64,000 nt of DNA from an uncultured Methylocystaceae bacterium. Its GTDB lineage: Bacteria > Pseudomonadota > Alphaproteobacteria > Rhizobiales > Beijerinckiaceae. The position numbers were made by a program, and so were the translations under genes. Under the pieces are notes generated by a model. The model searched no databases. It saw only the letters and a list, made by a program, of their open reading frames with translations, and was not told the origin of the DNA. Positions 62,234 through 64,000 of the stretch are shown piece after piece (within the stretch, counting starts at the first letter, position 1; each line of letters begins with the position of its first letter). The DNA is taken from positions 62,001 to 126,000 of the forward strand of contig CAIQCB010000052.1 in NCBI GenBank assembly GCA_903870245.1, written 5' to 3'.

Positions 62234-63511
62234 GTGAAACGGCAAAGATCGACCGGCCTCGCCGCCCTTTTCGCTTTGATCGCAGGCCAGGGGATCGCAG
62301 GCCAGGGGATCGCAGGCCCAAACACTCAAAAGCCCATCGATCTTGACAGCAAGCGTCAGCAGCTACGCCAGATCGAGACCGGCGCCGAGGCGGCGCAGAA
62401 CCGCTCTCGCGATCTCGCCGGCGCCATGGCCGACATTGCCGCAAGCCAGGCGCAAATGAAGATGCGGTTGCTTGAAGCCGCCTCCGCCCTTCAGCAAAGC
62501 GAAACACAGGCGGCGGAGATCGAAATCCGCATCGACTCGCTGTCGCAACAGGAAAAAAACCTCGCCGGCGCGCTGGCCAGCCGCCGGGGCGACATCGCAA
62601 AAATTCTGACGATCCTTCAGCGTATGGGGCGCAAGCCTCCGCCCGCCGTGCTGACCCGACCGCAGGACATGCTCGACGCGCTCAGAGGCGGACAGGCCCT
62701 GGAAACGGCTCTGGAGCCGATCCGGACGCAGGCGAAAGTCCTGCAGGCCGACCTGACCGCTTTGTTGGCCCTGCGACGGCAGCTTGGCGTCGAACAGGCC
62801 CGGCTGGCCGAGGCCAGCGCCCGGCTCAAGGCCCAGCGGGAGGAGTTGACGCAAACCGTCCAGGCTCGCCAGAAACAACTCGCCGGGGCGCAAAACGAGC
62901 TGAACGCCGAAAAAGACAAGGCCAAGTCGCTGGCGCGACAGGCGACGACGCTGAAGGAGCTGATCAGACGGCTTGAAGGGCGGGAGGCCCTGAGCCGTCG
63001 CGACGCCGGGACGTCGCCGGCAGATGGGGCGGCCCTGCCCCGGGACCCCGGCCGTCTGGAGCCCGTGGTCGCGTTCGCCGATCTCAAAGGCAAGCTTCGA
63101 CTTCCCGCCGTCGGATCGATCGTTCGAGGCTATGGCGCGACAAACAACGAAGGTCTGGAAAAGGGCGTCTCCATCGCGACGCGCGAGAACGCAATCATCG
63201 TCGCCCCCAGCGATGGCCGGGTCTCCTATGCGGGACCCTATCGCAGCTATGGCCAACTCTTGATCATCAACGCCGGCGGCGGCTATTATATTGTGCTTGC
63301 CGGAATGAACCGCGCTAATGTGAACGTCGGCCAGTTCGTCCTTTCAGGCGAGCCAATCGGCGTTATGGGAGACGGCGTCGCGCAGACGACGGCGAGCATA
63401 GCAATTGGCGCTTCTAAACCCATTTTATACGTCGAGTTCCGTAAAGACGGAGCCTCGATTGACCCAGGCCCATGGTGGGCTACGTCAAGCAGTCGGAAGG
63501 GCGGCGGATGA
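62234..63511 (+). CDS. EnvC-type murein hydrolase activator (degenerate LytM)
   Basis: 425 residues from GTG 62234. The signal region contains GQGIAGQGIAG, made by a 15-bp repeat. A long coiled coil (about 45-255) leads to a LytM/M23 domain. The metal ligands of active M23 enzymes are missing: GVSIATREN where the H..D would be, and NAGGGYYIVLAGM in place of the HxH. That matches EnvC, which activates amidases at the septum rather than cutting. The stop overlaps the ctpA start by four bases. Confidence 0.9.
   Translation: MKRQRSTGLAALFALIAGQGIAGQGIAGPNTQKPIDLDSKRQQLRQIETGAEAAQNRSRDLAGAMADIAASQAQMKMRLLEAASALQQSETQAAEIEIRIDSLSQQEKNLAGALASRRGDIAKILTILQRMGRKPPPAVLTRPQDMLDALRGGQALETALEPIRTQAKVLQADLTALLALRRQLGVEQARLAEASARLKAQREELTQTVQARQKQLAGAQNELNAEKDKAKSLARQATTLKELIRRLEGREALSRRDAGTSPADGAALPRDPGRLEPVVAFADLKGKLRLPAVGSIVRGYGATNNEGLEKGVSIATRENAIIVAPSDGRVSYAGPYRSYGQLLIINAGGGYYIVLAGMNRANVNVGQFVLSGEPIGVMGDGVAQTTASIAIGASKPILYVEFRKDGASIDPGPWWATSSSRKGGG
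62278..62318 (+). repeat. 15-bp tandem repeat in the EnvC signal region
   Basis: GATCGCAGGCCAGGG occurs at 62278-62292 and 62293-62307, with a partial third copy to 62318. It is in frame and encodes repeated I-A-G-Q-G units around the predicted signal-peptide cleavage region. Confidence 0.93.
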
Positions 63512-64000
63512 TCATTCGCAAAACAGCTTTAGTCGCTACGGGGATCGCTATTGGAGTCGGCGCCGCGACTCTCGGTCAGGAAGCGCGGGCGCTTATGGGA
63601 TCGTCGCAGGCGCTGGCGGCATCCGCTGACACCTACAAACATCTCAGCCTGTTCGGCGATGTTTTCGATAAAGTCCGCGCCGATTATGTCGAGAAGCCGG
63701 ACGAACAGAAACTGGTTGAAAACGCCATCAATGGCATGTTGACCTCGCTCGACCCGCATTCGAGCTACCTGGACGCCAAGGGCTTCAAGGACATGCGGAC
63801 CCAGACCGAGGGCAAGTTTGGCGGTCTGGGCATTGAGGTCACGCAGGAAGACGGCATCATCAAGGTCGTTACGCCCATCGATGATACGCCGGCGTCGCGC
63901 GCCGGGCTTCTCTCCGGCGATCTGATCGGCGCCATCGACGACGAAAGCGTTCAGGGCATGACCCTCAATCAGGCCGTCGACAAAATGCGCGGCCAGATCA
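63508..64000 (+). CDS. ctpA: carboxy-terminal processing protease CtpA (S41), 3' partial
   Basis: 164 codons are visible and the frame runs off the window. The N-terminal signal (ALVATGIAIGVGAATLG) is followed by the CtpA region DYVEKPDEQKLVENAINGML (split) with SLDPHSSYLDAK and the PDZ domain (GGLGIEVTQEDGIIKVVTPI, TPASRAGLLSGDLIGAID). The Ser/Lys dyad lies beyond the end. It is coupled to envC (ATGA), a usual alphaproteobacterial pair. Confidence 0.93.
   Translation, partial: MIIRKTALVATGIAIGVGAATLGQEARALMGSSQALAASADTYKHLSLFGDVFDKVRADYVEKPDEQKLVENAINGMLTSLDPHSSYLDAKGFKDMRTQTEGKFGGLGIEVTQEDGIIKVVTPIDDTPASRAGLLSGDLIGAIDDESVQGMTLNQAVDKMRGQI

Overview
The window reads as chromosomal DNA of an alphaproteobacterium, most likely of the order Hyphomicrobiales (Rhizobiales). 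The markers are CtrA and its phosphotransferase ChpT, an EipA/DUF1134 protein, a DUF1150 protein, the run rpmH-rnpA-yidC-engB-argB, a Caulobacter-type cpa/Tad locus, and GANTC sites beside cell-cycle genes. I cannot fix the genus. Most of the window is visibly GC-rich. The first ~13.5 kb (sampled lines near 47-50% G+C in places, although cpaC is higher), the ~23.2-26.7 kb stretch and the ~50.6-51.2 kb stretch are poorer in G+C.

Layout. 1-2.8 kb: a plus-strand lipid cluster (FAD oxidoreductase of COG2907 type, DUF1365, cyclopropane-fatty-acid synthase family). 3.1-13.6 kb: a Tad/Flp pilus locus as two divergent units, cpaA and cpaB-C-D-E-F-tadB-tadC on minus, and a stand-alone secretin-N-domain protein plus two TadE-like pseudopilins on plus. 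No Flp pilin was found. 13.6-22.9 kb: phosphohexomutase, retropepsin-like protease, hrpB, a Tim44-like protein, thyA-folA, tRNA-Pro(CGG), cobS and dusA. 23-26.9 kb: a gene-poor region with a decayed IS5-family transposase, a TMEM175-type channel, a cold-shock protein and a small conserved-looking protein. 27-36.3 kb, all minus: an SH3-like protein, dapE, DUF805, dapD, a membrane-anchored lytic transglycosylase, a HAD nucleotidase, argB, engB, yidC, rnpA, rpmH.

36.8-42.7 kb: ctrA and chpT converge, followed by cysQ (no ordinary start codon), eipA, a coiled-coil membrane protein, YciI, EVE and a small membrane protein. 43-44.7 kb: an iron-uptake pair (FTR1 permease and cupredoxin) and a lipoprotein. 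45-47.4 kb: secE-nusG and rplK-rplA, closed by a terminator where rplJL would often follow. 47.5-50.6 kb: a RoxA-like di-haem cytochrome c and a secreted catalase-like protein. 51.2-51.7 kb: parD with a frameshifted parE. 52-57.6 kb: sucD-sucA-sucB (no sucC or lpd adjacent) and DUF1150. 57.6-64 kb: PBP1A, dnaN away from dnaA/recF, a 4-TM OmpA-like protein, an EnvC-type factor and the start of a CtpA protease.

Two themes tie genes together. The CtrA pathway (ctrA, chpT) sits beside candidate targets: a near-consensus CtrA box lies directly upstream of a consensus-like cpaB promoter, and eipA is a known CtrA target in Brucella. Envelope construction is the other theme: DAP synthesis, PBP1A, lytic transglycosylase, EnvC, CtpA, EipA and YidC. 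Nothing here is a clear-cut new defence or mobile system. The best leads are the RoxA-like/catalase pair, the ATT-start candidate for cysQ, the CtrA box at the pilus promoter, and a set of short tandem duplications with periods that are multiples of three, mostly at gene starts.
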